A stretch of 64,000 bases of DNA, taken from Vibrio sp. BS-M-Sm-2. Its GTDB lineage: Bacteria; Pseudomonadota; Gammaproteobacteria; Enterobacterales; Vibrionaceae. Below are positions 46,989 through 56,328 of the stretch, piece by piece. Below the pieces are notes generated by a model. It saw nothing but the letters and a program-made list of their open reading frames with translations. It made no database searches and had not been told where the DNA came from. The position numbers and the translations under genes were made by a program. The stretch's first letter is position 1. Each line of letters starts with the position of its first letter. Location: NCBI RefSeq assembly GCF_041504345.1, contig NZ_CP167894.1, forward strand, positions 1 through 64,000. The letters run 5' to 3'.

Positions 46989-47672
46989 ATGAAATGGATT
47001 CTACTATTTTTATCTTGTTTAAGTTTTGTGGCTTTCGGCAGTGAAGTAGCTCCGAGCAACCAACAATCAAAAAGTGATAGTAATCTATCTCATTTTGATC
47101 TACCTCTGTTGCTTGGCGATTGGTATTTGATGAATCCAGATCCTGAGCAAGGCACTGAAAACTTTAGAGCAATTAAGCTGACTCTTGATTCAAACTACTC
47201 ATTTTCAATTGATATTCAAAAGAAAGACTACAGTGTGGATCATTGGGAAGGTTTGTATAACGCTAATGAAGACACGATTATTTTAGGTTTGAATACTTCT
47301 GAACCGCAGGTTTATGCGTACAGCAGTAACCACAATATGCTAAATCTTAACGGTGTTATGTTCACCAAAGCCTTGCCAAACGCATTAGCGGGGATCTGGT
47401 CAAGCGCCGAACTTTCCGGAAGTGATTTACGTGCGAGTAATATTCAAAAAATGGATTTGGTTCTTCAACCAGACTTTATATTCATGTTCCGAGTTTCCGA
47501 TGAAGAAGGTGGTGAAGTCATTCGCCGCGGTGTGTACTACACCGAAGGCGACCAGCTAGTGTTACTTTATGAGAATGGTGAACATGGTACTCGTTACACA
47601 CTGAACAGCGATGTGTTAACACTGCAAGGTGAAGAGGGAGACATGTTTGCGGTGCTCAATCGCATCCGATAA
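46989..47672 (+). CDS. Unknown exported protein
   Basis: I do not recognise this protein. From the ATG at 46989 it has 227 residues and a clean signal peptide, MKWILLFLSCLSFVAFGS, probably cut after residue 17 or 18. A GAGGGGG ribosome site precedes the ATG. The longer frame from 46902 would put 29 codons in front of the signal peptide and is unlikely. The mature part seems to hold two related beta-rich halves: LLGDWYLMNPDPEQ with INLTLDSNYSFSIDI-like residues, then LAGIWSSAELSGSD with MDLVLQPDFIFMFRV. This resembles a duplicated lipocalin-like or YceI-like small beta domain. There is no lipobox cysteine. It is probably periplasmic. Confidence 0.75.
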   Translation: MKWILLFLSCLSFVAFGSEVAPSNQQSKSDSNLSHFDLPLLLGDWYLMNPDPEQGTENFRAIKLTLDSNYSFSIDIQKKDYSVDHWEGLYNANEDTIILGLNTSEPQVYAYSSNHNMLNLNGVMFTKALPNALAGIWSSAELSGSDLRASNIQKMDLVLQPDFIFMFRVSDEEGGEVIRRGVYYTEGDQLVLLYENGEHGTRYTLNSDVLTLQGEEGDMFAVLNRIR

Positions 47673-47771
47673 TCGTGAGTTTTAGCAGTTAAGTCGTACT
47701 CGTTGATAATATTGTGCACAGTTCATTTCTTAGGCGTTCCTGTCTGATTTGATTGATAAAATAGCAAAACA

Positions 47772-47804
47772 TGGAGGCATTTTCTTACAATGCCTCCTTT
47801 TTTT
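47772..47804 (+). terminator. Terminator ahead of pepN
   Basis: The stem GGAGGCATT / AATGCCTCC has a seven-base loop and is followed by seven T. It ends the unknown exported-protein transcript, about 100 bp past its stop, and isolates pepN. Confidence 0.92.
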
Positions 47805-47890
47805 AATATTCCCCTTGTTTTATTGGCGCTCAACCTTTAGATATAGACAGTTAAAAAATAATTACGCATAACGATCAAAAGGAACCCGTC

Positions 47891-50497
47891 ATGGCACATA
47901 CACCTCAAGCCAAGTATCGTAAAGATTATCAATCACCATCTCACACTATTTCTGAAATCGATCTTACTTTCGATTTGTACGATTCAGCATCCATCATTAC
48001 GGCTGTGTCTAGTGTTAAGCAAGAGAAAGATAGCTCGACCTTAGTACTTGATGGTGAAGGCTTGAAGTTGGTTTCTGTTTTGGTAGAAGGTAAAGCGTGG
48101 ACTCAGTATGAGCAGTCTGAAACTCAACTGACACTGAACGATTTACCAAAAGAATTCACATTAATGATCGTTACCGAAGTTAATCCTGAAGGGAACAGCG
48201 CACTTGAAGGATTGTACAAATCAGGTGGTGCTTTCTGTACTCAATGTGAAGCGGAAGGTTTCCGTCGTATTACTTACTACATGGATCGCCCAGACGTACT
48301 GGCGAAATTCACCACAACGGTAATCGCAGACAAAGCAGAGAACCCGTTCTTATTAAGTAATGGTAACCGTGTAGATGAAGGCGAAGTTGAAAATGGTCGT
48401 CACTGGGTGAAGTGGCAAGATCCACATCCAAAACCAGCGTACCTGTTTGCACTAGTAGCCGGTGATTTCGATGTACTTCGTGATGCTTACACTACGCAAT
48501 CAGGCCGCAAGGTTGACCTAGAAATCTTTGTCGACAAAGGCAACTTAGACAGAGCTAACCACGCGATGGTTTCTTTGATTAACTCAATGAAGTGGGATGA
48601 AGAGCGTTTCAACTTAGAATACGACTTAGACATCTACATGATCGTAGCCGTTGATTTCTTTAATATGGGCGCGATGGAAAACAAAGGTCTGAACGTATTC
48701 AACTCGAAATTTGTTCTAGCGAATGACCAAACTGCAACGGATACAGACTACCTAGGTATCGAAGCGGTAATCGGTCACGAATATTTCCACAACTGGACCG
48801 GCAACCGAGTGACTTGCCGCGATTGGTTCCAACTAAGCTTGAAAGAAGGCTTAACGGTATTCCGTGACCAAGAGTTTTCTTCGGATCTTGGTTCTCGTGC
48901 AGTAAACCGTATCAACAACGTACGTATTATCCGCGGTCCACAATTCGCAGAAGATGCGAGCCCAATGTCACATCCAATTCGTCCAGAAAAAGTGATAGAA
49001 ATGAATAACTTCTACACTTTGACAGTGTACGAAAAGGGCAGTGAAGTGATCCGTATGATCCACACATTGTTGGGCGAAGATGGTTTCCAAAAAGGTATGA
49101 AGCTGTACTTCGAACGTCACGATGGTACGGCAGCAACATGTGAAGATTTCGTGGCAGCAATGGAAGATGCATCAGGTGTTGATCTGTCTCAGTTCCGTTT
49201 ATGGTACAGCCAGTCTGGTACGCCAACGCTGTCTGTTGAAAGTCATTACGATGCAGATAAGAAACAATACACGTTAACAACTCGTCAAGTAACGGCACCA
49301 ACACATGAGCAAGCTGAAAAACAAGCCCTGCATATTCCTCTAGACATCGAACTGTACACAGCGACAGGTGATGTGATTGAGTTACAATGTAACGGCAAGC
49401 CTGTTCACAATGTATTAGATGTGAAAGAAGCTGAACAGACTTTTGTGTTCGAGAACGTAAGCGAGAAACCAGTGCCATCATTGCTGCGTGAATTCTCTGC
49501 ACCAGTAAAACTTGAATACGACTATTCAGATGACGAGCTGATCTTCTTAATGGTGAATGCGTGCAATGAGTTTTCTCGCTGGGATGCGGGTCAAATGCTA
49601 TTGGCTAAGTACATTCGCAGTAACGTTGAGAACGTTCAACAAGGTCAGAAGTTTGAATTATCAGAGTCTGTTGTTGATGCATTCCGCGGCGTACTACTGA
49701 GTGATTCGCTAGAACCTGCATTCATCGCAGAAATGCTTTCATTGCCAAGCCACAACGAAGTATCAGGTTGGTATGAGCGTGTTGATATTGATGCGGTTGC
49801 ATCTGTGTTGAATTCAATGAAGGTAACACTGGCTACAAAACTTGAAGACGAACTGGCTGCGGTTTATCACAGCAATGCACTAGCGGAATACACAATCGAT
49901 CACGATTCGATTGGTAAGCGCACTTTGCGTAAAGTTTGCCTAAGTTACTTAGCACATACAGAGCAGGGTAACAATTTGGTTGTTGCAATGTACCAGCAGG
50001 CAAACAACATGACAGATACAATGGCAGCGATGGGCGCGGCAAACAGCGCACAACTGGCATGTCGTGAAACTTTGATGGCAGATTACAGCGACAAGTGGAA
50101 ACACGACGGCCTTGTTATGGATAAGTGGTTTGCATTGCAAGGTACAAACCCAAGTTCAAACGCACTTGAAGTTATCAAAGCGTCGATGTCGCACCAAGCG
50201 TTCAGTTTGAAGAACCCGAACCGTACCCGTAACTTGGTCGGTTCATTCTTAAACATGAACCCGGTTCAGTTTCACGACAAGTCAGGTCAGGGCTATGAGT
50301 TTGCAGGAGAAATCTTGCGTGAACTGAACAGCAGCAACCCGCAAGTGGCTTCACGTCTGATTGACCCGTTACTTAAGTTCCGTAAGTACGATGATGAACG
50401 CCAAGCTCTTATCAAAAAAGAACTAGAGACGTTAAAGAACATGGACAACCTAGCAAAAGACTTGTTTGAGAAAGTGACGAAAGCACTAGAGGCTTAA
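47891..50497 (+). CDS. pepN: Aminopeptidase N
   Basis: PepN is a cytosolic zinc aminopeptidase (M1 family) that removes N-terminal residues from peptides. The 868 residues are close to E. coli PepN (870). The exopeptidase motif GAMENKG is followed by the zinc site HEYFH (His296, Glu297, His300) and the third ligand Glu319 in LKEGLTVF. The middle Ig-like and C-terminal helical domains of PepN follow. The ribosome site AAAGGAA lies ahead of the ATG. It is monocistronic, with terminators on both sides. Confidence 0.97.
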   Translation: MAHTPQAKYRKDYQSPSHTISEIDLTFDLYDSASIITAVSSVKQEKDSSTLVLDGEGLKLVSVLVEGKAWTQYEQSETQLTLNDLPKEFTLMIVTEVNPEGNSALEGLYKSGGAFCTQCEAEGFRRITYYMDRPDVLAKFTTTVIADKAENPFLLSNGNRVDEGEVENGRHWVKWQDPHPKPAYLFALVAGDFDVLRDAYTTQSGRKVDLEIFVDKGNLDRANHAMVSLINSMKWDEERFNLEYDLDIYMIVAVDFFNMGAMENKGLNVFNSKFVLANDQTATDTDYLGIEAVIGHEYFHNWTGNRVTCRDWFQLSLKEGLTVFRDQEFSSDLGSRAVNRINNVRIIRGPQFAEDASPMSHPIRPEKVIEMNNFYTLTVYEKGSEVIRMIHTLLGEDGFQKGMKLYFERHDGTAATCEDFVAAMEDASGVDLSQFRLWYSQSGTPTLSVESHYDADKKQYTLTTRQVTAPTHEQAEKQALHIPLDIELYTATGDVIELQCNGKPVHNVLDVKEAEQTFVFENVSEKPVPSLLREFSAPVKLEYDYSDDELIFLMVNACNEFSRWDAGQMLLAKYIRSNVENVQQGQKFELSESVVDAFRGVLLSDSLEPAFIAEMLSLPSHNEVSGWYERVDIDAVASVLNSMKVTLATKLEDELAAVYHSNALAEYTIDHDSIGKRTLRKVCLSYLAHTEQGNNLVVAMYQQANNMTDTMAAMGAANSAQLACRETLMADYSDKWKHDGLVMDKWFALQGTNPSSNALEVIKASMSHQAFSLKNPNRTRNLVGSFLNMNPVQFHDKSGQGYEFAGEILRELNSSNPQVASRLIDPLLKFRKYDDERQALIKKELETLKNMDNLAKDLFEKVTKALEA

Positions 50498-50544
50498 GTC
50501 AGCAGCAGCTCATTCAGGTAAACGGTTTGCTATAACTAAAGGTC

Positions 50545-50579
50545 ATCAGTGGTAGAGAATATCTACCGCTGATTTTTTG
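50545..50579 (+). terminator. Terminator after pepN
   Basis: The 11-pair stem TCAGTGGTAGA / TCTACCGCTGA (one G-U pair) is followed by six T. Confidence 0.9.
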
Positions 50580-50669
50580 TTTCTGGTTCATCGAATTTTC
50601 GATAAGCTAGAGCAGTTTCAAGCTCAGTTTCACAGTCAGACATAGTTAAGTGCCAAAAAACACCGGCAC

Positions 50670-50685
50670 TGTATATTTATACAGG
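50670..50685 (+). promoter_or_regulatory. LexA (SOS) box ahead of the DUF2835 gene
   Basis: CTGTATATTTATACAG matches the gammaproteobacterial LexA operator CTGT-N8-ACAG exactly in its arms and differs from the ideal CTGTATATATATACAG at one central base. It ends six bases before the ATG at 50692, so bound LexA would block the start region or promoter clearance. It lies downstream of the pepN terminator. Confidence 0.85.
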
Positions 50686-50691
50686 TATCGT

Positions 50692-50910
50692 ATGAATCGC
50701 TATATTTTCCAACTTAACATCTCATATCAGCAGTTTTTGGCCAGCTATTCTGGTGCGGCAAGTAAAGTTCAAGTGATAACAACAACAGGTTTACGTTTGC
50801 AGTTACCTGCAACTCGGTTCAGACCATTTCTTACACAAATAGGGGTTAGAGGGCAGTTTAGGCTGACAACTGACCAAAAAAATAAGTTTATTAAGTTAGA
50901 AGCTCTGTAA
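50692..50910 (+). CDS. DUF2835 family small protein, SOS-controlled
   Basis: This is a 72-residue basic protein starting MNRYIFQLNISYQQFLASYS, of the DUF2835 family found in Vibrio and relatives. It has no membrane segment. Basic and beta-prone segments (KVQVITTTGLRLQLPATRFR, GVRGQFRLTTDQKNKF) suggest a small nucleic-acid or protein-binding fold, but function is unknown. A GTG 14 codons upstream would place the LexA box inside the coding region, so the ATG is preferred. It is flanked by terminators and stands alone. The LexA box implies induction after DNA damage. Confidence 0.82.
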   Translation: MNRYIFQLNISYQQFLASYSGAASKVQVITTTGLRLQLPATRFRPFLTQIGVRGQFRLTTDQKNKFIKLEAL

Positions 50911-51138
50911 ACCTTGGCGTGCCTAGTGAGTTAAAAGGAATCTTAATCACATAATCAAACATTTCACCTCTTACCACCTCCAAAACAATTAACTATTTTT
51001 CAATAATGCTTTTACAATAAATGAATGCATTACCTTTGCTTAACTCGTTAGTAGAAAAGCGCTCAACGGCACGTTTCAAACATCAGATTAAGTGATCCCC
51101 CTAATAATAAAATATAATTCTAATTGTGGAGTGTGACT

Positions 51139-54100
51139 ATGACCGCACGTGAAACTGTGGTTCCAGTTTTACTTGAAAAAGTTTACAAGCTGATTCAAGA
51201 CAAACTTGACCTTGCTCATCGACCTCTCGTAACTCAACTTGCTCAACACTTGTTTAGTAACGTTTCTCACGACGATCTGACTCAGAGAAACGAATCCGAT
51301 TTATATGGTGCTGTAGTTAGCTTATGGCATCACATCAATGAAAAGAAAGCCGACGAGATCTCTGTACGCGTTTTCAACCCGACGGTAAGTCGTCAAGGTT
51401 GGCAGTCTACTCACACTATCGTTGAGATAGTCGTTCCAGACAGCCCATTCCTTGTTGATTCTGTAAAAATGGCACTTACTCGCCTAGACCTTTCTTCTCA
51501 CCTTATGCTTCATAACCCAACACAAATCTCTCGCTCAGATAAGGGCAGTGTTGTCGGTGTTAGCAATAACGAAGGTGCATTCCAATCGCTTTTCCATATC
51601 GAAGTAGACCGTCTTAGCAGCAAAGCTGAAATGACAGCGCTCAAAACGGAACTGCTGGATATTTTTACCGACACTAGCTTAGTCGTGAACGATTGGTTGA
51701 AGATGGTTGAAAGACTTGAAGAAGTGACCAATCAAGTTGAACAGCAGAAAGAGACGATTCCAGTAGACGGCCAACGCTTTGATGAAACGTTGGCGTTTCT
51801 TCGTTGGTTAGGTGAACACAATTTCACATTCATGGGTTATAAGGAATATGACTTAGTTTCAGTTAACGGCGACACTGAGCTGCAACCGACCAAGGAGCAA
51901 GGTCTTGGTTTGTTTGCGAGTTCAGATCGTGTACGCAACGTTAAGTTGTCTGAGTTTTCTGATTCGGCACGCCTTGAAGCAAAAAAACCGTATGTACTTA
52001 TCGTAACCAAGGGCAACACGGCTTCACGTATTCACCGCCCAGCATACAATGACTACATCGGTATTAAGAAGTTTGATAAGAACGGTAAGGTCATTGGTGA
52101 GCACCGCTTTACTGGTCTTTACACATCTGCTGTTTATAACCAAACCGTTGAAACGATTCCTCTCGTCCGCGAGAAAGTAGAGCGTATCTTAGACGCGAGT
52201 GGTTACCGTGAAGGTTCATACTCTTACAAAGCGCTGCACAACATTCTTGAAAACTACCCACGTGACGAACTGCTTCAAGCTCGAGAAGAAGAGTTACTTG
52301 AAGTCGGTACGGGCGTAGTACAAATGCAAGATCGTGATCTTCTGCGTTTGTTTGTTCGCAAAGACCCGTTTGGCCGTTTCTTTAGCTGTATGGTTTACGT
52401 AACAAAAGATCGTTACAACACCGAGCTTCGTCGCCAAACACAGCGCATCTTGAAACAGTACTTTGGTTGTGAAGAAGAGGTTGAATTTACAACGTACTTC
52501 TCTGAAAGCCCACTAGCAAGAACGCACTATATTGTTCGTGTTGATAACAACAACATGGATGTGGACGTGAAAACAATTGAGCAAAATTTAATGGAAGTAT
52601 CGTCTACGTGGGATGACCGTCTATCTGAATCAATCATTGCAAACTTCGGTGAAAGCAAAGGTCTTCCATTGTCGAAAGAGTACATGCGTGCATTCCCACG
52701 TTCGTACAAAGAAGACATGATGCCAGGTTCTGCAGTTGCGGATATTGAGCGTTTAGAAGCACTAAGCGAAGACAACAAACTGGGTATGCTTTTCTACCGT
52801 CCTCAAGAAGAAGCAGCAGATTCAAAAGCCGTTCGTTTGAAGTTGTTTTACCACAGTGATGAGCCCATTCACCTTTCTGATGTTATGCCAATGCTTGAAA
52901 ACTTTGGCCTACGCGTTATCGGTGAATCTCCATATGAAGTGCGTAAAACCAACGGTGTGACATATTGGATCCTTGATTTCTCTATGCTGCACAAGAGCGA
53001 CAAGACCATTGATCTTCGTGAAGCGCGCGATCTTTTCCAACAAGCTTTTGCGGCAATTTGGGCGGGTGAGTTAGACAGCGATGGTTTCAACCGCTTAGTG
53101 CTTGGCGCTGGTCTTTCTGGCCGTGAAATCTCAATCTTACGTGCTTATGCTCGTTACATGCGTCAAGTTGGTTTCCCATTTAGCCAACAATACATTGAAG
53201 ACACATTGTCTCATTACCCAGAGTTAGCGAAAGGGTTAGTAAGCCTATTCGGCAAGCGTTTTGACCCGAAACTGAAGGGCAGCGCAAAAGGCCAACAAGA
53301 TCTTATTAAGAAGATCACTGAACAGTTGGATCATGTAGAGAGCTTGGATGATGATCGTATCATTCGTCGCTACATGGAAATGATCACTGCAACGCTTCGT
53401 ACTAACTACTACCAAGTAGACGAAAACAAACAGTCTAAGCCTTGGTTGGCTCTGAAAATGAGACCAAGCGAAATTCCAGATATCCCAGCGCCGGTTCCTG
53501 CGTTTGAGATCTTCGTTTACGCACCAGACATTGAAGGTGTGCATCTACGTGGCGGTAAAGTAGCACGTGGTGGTTTACGTTGGTCAGACCGTCAAGAGGA
53601 CTTCCGTACTGAGATTCTAGGCCTAGTTAAAGCGCAACAAGTTAAGAACACGGTTATCGTACCGGTCGGTGCTAAAGGTGGTTTCGTTTGTAAGCGTCAA
53701 CACACCATGTCTGGCCGTGATGAGATCTTCGCGGAAGGTCAACGTTGTTATAAGCGATTCATTCGTGCATTGCTAGACGTTTCAGACAACATCATTGAAG
53801 GTGAGGTTATCCCACCTAAGAGCGTTGTTCGTCACGATGAAGATGACCCGTACTTGGTTGTTGCTGCCGATAAAGGTACAGCGACATTCTCAGACCTAGC
53901 GAACTCAGTAGCTGAAGAGTACAACTTCTGGTTAGGTGACGCGTTTGCCTCTGGTGGCTCTAACGGTTACGACCACAAAGCTATGGGTATCACGGCGAAA
54001 GGTGGCTGGGAATCTGTTAAACGTCACTTCCGTGAAATGGGCATCAACTGTCAAAGCACAGACTTCACTGCCATTGGTGTGGGTGATATGGCAGGTGACG

Positions 54101-55980
54101 TATTTGGTAACGGCATGCTGCTATCTAAGCATATTCGCTTACAAGCTGCGTTTAACCACATGCACATCTTCATTGACCCGAATCCAGAATCAGCGTCCAG
54201 TTGGGTAGAGCGTGACCGTCTGTTTAATCTGCCTCGTTCAAGCTGGGAAGATTACAATAAAGAGCTGATTTCTCAAGGTGGTGGCATCTTCTCTCGTCGA
54301 GCGAAGTCTATCTCTTTAACGCCTGAAATTCAGAAAATGTTGGGTACCAAGAAAGCATCAATGGCACCCAATGACTTGATCAAAACGATCTTGTCTATGC
54401 AGGTTGATCTACTTTGGAATGGCGGTATCGGTACTTACGTTAAGTCTTCTAACGAGACTCATACTGATGTGGGTGACCGCGCAAATGACGTGCTACGTAT
54501 TGATGGCCGTGACCTGAAAGCTAAGGTTGTTGGTGAAGGCGGTAACTTGGGTATGACTCAGTTGGGTCGTATTGAATACGCTCTAACGGGCGGTCGAGTT
54601 AATACTGACTTTGTTGATAACGTTGGTGGTGTAGATTGCTCGGATAACGAAGTTAACATTAAGATCTTCTTGAATGGCTTGGTGTCTAATGGTGATCTAA
54701 CCGTTAAGCAACGTAACCAAGTTCTAGAATCTATGGAAGACGAAGTAGGCGAAATCGTACTAGACGACGCATACTGCCAAGCTGAATCTATCTCTGTTAC
54801 TGAGCATCAAGGTGTTGGCTTAGTAAAAGAGCAAATCCGCTTTATCCACACAATGGAAAAAGCAGGACACTTAGACCGTGGTTTGGAATACATCCCAGAT
54901 GACGAAACGCTGCTAGAGCGTGAGAAGCAGGGCCAAGCACTAACAAGACCTGAATTATCAGTATTGATCGCTTACGGTAAAATGGTCCTAAAAGAAGATC
55001 TTGTGAGTGATGATATTGCGAATGATGAGTTCCATGCTCAACAACTGATGCAATACTTCCCAACAGAGTTACGCCGTAACTATTCTCAGCACATGGATAA
55101 CCATCCACTTCGTGCAGAGATCATTGCGACTGCACTTGCTAACCAAATGGTTAACGAGATGGGCTGTAACTTTGTGACTCGCTTGCAAGAAGAGACGGGC
55201 GCGAACATTGTTGATATTGCGAATGCTTACGCGGCATCACGTGAAATCTACGGCCTGGGTAAGGTATTGAAGAGCATCCGTGAACTGGACAACATCTCAA
55301 GTTCTGAAGCTCAATACGAATTGCTTTACCATGTACGCCGTACGCTTCGTCGTCTAGCACGTTGGTTACTAAGAAACCGTACGGGTAAACAGTCAGTGAA
55401 TGCATTGATTGAGCTTTACCAAGGTGATGTAGTCGCGATTACTGAGAAGCTGGATGAAAACCTAGTAGCTTCAGAAGTAGAAGAGCATCAAGCAATGGCT
55501 CAACTATGGATTGACCAAGGTGTCAACGCTGAGCTGGCTAATTCCGTGGCTCGTTTGTCTAGCTTGTACTCAGCACTGGATATATCCACAGTGGCTCGTG
55601 AAACAGGTAAAACAGTACAACAAGCTTCTAAGCTTTACTTCAACCTCGGTGATCGTTTGTCACTGCATTGGTTCTTGAAGCAAATTAATGGCCAAGCTGT
55701 AGACAACAACTGGCAAGCACTGGCGCGTGCAGCATTCAGAGAAGATCTGGATTGGCAGCAACGTCAGTTAACTGGCCAAGTACTTAACTGTGGTTGTGCT
55801 TCAGACATTGATGTAATTAAAGCGCTTGATGACTGGATGGAAAGTAACTCTGTTTCCCTACATCGTTGGGAAAGCATCTTAAACGAATTCAAAGTGGGTT
55901 CGGTTCATGAGTTTGCTAAGTTCTCAGTAGCATTGCGTGAATTGATGCTGTTGAATCTAAACTGCATGTCAAAAGACTAG
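51139..55980 (+). CDS. gdhB: NAD-specific glutamate dehydrogenase, large type
   Basis: The enzyme oxidatively deaminates L-glutamate to 2-oxoglutarate and ammonia with NAD, usually in amino-acid catabolism. From the ATG at 51139 it has 1613 residues, typical of the 180-kDa class (L-GDH). The GDH core includes APDIEGVHLRGGKVARGGLR, substrate-lysine motif VPVGAKGGFVCK, NAD-binding GVGDMAGDVFGNGM and GEGGNLGMTQLGRIEYAL. The long N-terminal part holds ACT-like segments, and a helical C-terminal domain follows. GGAG stands eight bases ahead of the ATG; five more upstream codons from a TTG are unneeded. The gene symbol follows usage for this class and is less certain than the function. Confidence 0.95.
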   Translation: MTARETVVPVLLEKVYKLIQDKLDLAHRPLVTQLAQHLFSNVSHDDLTQRNESDLYGAVVSLWHHINEKKADEISVRVFNPTVSRQGWQSTHTIVEIVVPDSPFLVDSVKMALTRLDLSSHLMLHNPTQISRSDKGSVVGVSNNEGAFQSLFHIEVDRLSSKAEMTALKTELLDIFTDTSLVVNDWLKMVERLEEVTNQVEQQKETIPVDGQRFDETLAFLRWLGEHNFTFMGYKEYDLVSVNGDTELQPTKEQGLGLFASSDRVRNVKLSEFSDSARLEAKKPYVLIVTKGNTASRIHRPAYNDYIGIKKFDKNGKVIGEHRFTGLYTSAVYNQTVETIPLVREKVERILDASGYREGSYSYKALHNILENYPRDELLQAREEELLEVGTGVVQMQDRDLLRLFVRKDPFGRFFSCMVYVTKDRYNTELRRQTQRILKQYFGCEEEVEFTTYFSESPLARTHYIVRVDNNNMDVDVKTIEQNLMEVSSTWDDRLSESIIANFGESKGLPLSKEYMRAFPRSYKEDMMPGSAVADIERLEALSEDNKLGMLFYRPQEEAADSKAVRLKLFYHSDEPIHLSDVMPMLENFGLRVIGESPYEVRKTNGVTYWILDFSMLHKSDKTIDLREARDLFQQAFAAIWAGELDSDGFNRLVLGAGLSGREISILRAYARYMRQVGFPFSQQYIEDTLSHYPELAKGLVSLFGKRFDPKLKGSAKGQQDLIKKITEQLDHVESLDDDRIIRRYMEMITATLRTNYYQVDENKQSKPWLALKMRPSEIPDIPAPVPAFEIFVYAPDIEGVHLRGGKVARGGLRWSDRQEDFRTEILGLVKAQQVKNTVIVPVGAKGGFVCKRQHTMSGRDEIFAEGQRCYKRFIRALLDVSDNIIEGEVIPPKSVVRHDEDDPYLVVAADKGTATFSDLANSVAEEYNFWLGDAFASGGSNGYDHKAMGITAKGGWESVKRHFREMGINCQSTDFTAIGVGDMAGDVFGNGMLLSKHIRLQAAFNHMHIFIDPNPESASSWVERDRLFNLPRSSWEDYNKELISQGGGIFSRRAKSISLTPEIQKMLGTKKASMAPNDLIKTILSMQVDLLWNGGIGTYVKSSNETHTDVGDRANDVLRIDGRDLKAKVVGEGGNLGMTQLGRIEYALTGGRVNTDFVDNVGGVDCSDNEVNIKIFLNGLVSNGDLTVKQRNQVLESMEDEVGEIVLDDAYCQAESISVTEHQGVGLVKEQIRFIHTMEKAGHLDRGLEYIPDDETLLEREKQGQALTRPELSVLIAYGKMVLKEDLVSDDIANDEFHAQQLMQYFPTELRRNYSQHMDNHPLRAEIIATALANQMVNEMGCNFVTRLQEETGANIVDIANAYAASREIYGLGKVLKSIRELDNISSSEAQYELLYHVRRTLRRLARWLLRNRTGKQSVNALIELYQGDVVAITEKLDENLVASEVEEHQAMAQLWIDQGVNAELANSVARLSSLYSALDISTVARETGKTVQQASKLYFNLGDRLSLHWFLKQINGQAVDNNWQALARAAFREDLDWQQRQLTGQVLNCGCASDIDVIKALDDWMESNSVSLHRWESILNEFKVGSVHEFAKFSVALRELMLLNLNCMSKD

Positions 55981-56004
55981 TCACTAGATAAAACGAAAAA
56001 AATA

Positions 56005-56031
56005 AGGGCAGGCCATAAGGTCTGCCTTTTT
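56005..56031 (+). terminator. Terminator after the glutamate dehydrogenase gene
   Basis: The stem GGCAGGCC / GGTCTGCC (one G-U pair) has an ATAA loop and is followed by TTTTTCGTTT. Confidence 0.85.
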
Positions 56032-56290
56032 CGTTTCGGTAAAGTGGGATCCATTGGTCTAACGATTTTTGAAGGGGCAATCTCGACGCACACGTTGTTT
56101 GTTGTTAAGTGAGTTGCTTGTTGTTAAGTGAGCTGGTGGCCGTAATGTGGTAAAGGCAAGAAATGAGCTAATAACCTGAAGAAACGATAACGTTTGCTTA
56201 ATAATGAACCGCATTCGTTAGCAAACTCGATTATCTTACCCTTACAGACAGTAATAGATTGAATAGTTGGGTAAATAAGTAAATAATATC

Positions 56291-56314
56291 GCCCCGTTTA
56301 CACGGGGCTTTTTT
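56291..56314 (+). promoter_or_regulatory. Attenuator-like hairpin in the pyrD leader
   Basis: GCCCCG / CGGGGC with a six-base loop is followed directly by TTTTTT. It ends only 14 bp before the pyrD ATG and five bases before the GGAG ribosome site. A complete intrinsic terminator here, with no gene ending nearby, points to transcription attenuation of pyrD. In other bacteria pyr genes are known to be controlled by attenuation or by leader hairpins. Confidence 0.75.
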
Positions 56315-56328
56315 CTATCGGAGGCACA

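Larger units (their letters stand above)
55981..56328 (+). other. Intergenic region with terminator, tandem duplication and pyrD leader
   Basis: This 348-bp gap between the glutamate dehydrogenase gene and pyrD holds the terminator of the former, a 15-bp sequence TTGTTGTTAAGTGAG repeated after four bases (56099-56113 and 56118-56132), an inverted GTTTGCT / AGCAAAC pair (about 56190-56227), and a terminator-like hairpin just before pyrD. The tiny frame ATGAACCGCATTCGTTAG near 56204 would encode MNRIR; there is no evidence that it is translated. Confidence 0.6.

Noticed and set aside
48927..49502. 191-codon minus-strand frame inside pepN
   Set aside because: It is a long shadow of a biased coding sequence, rich in Cys, His and Leu with no domain pattern.
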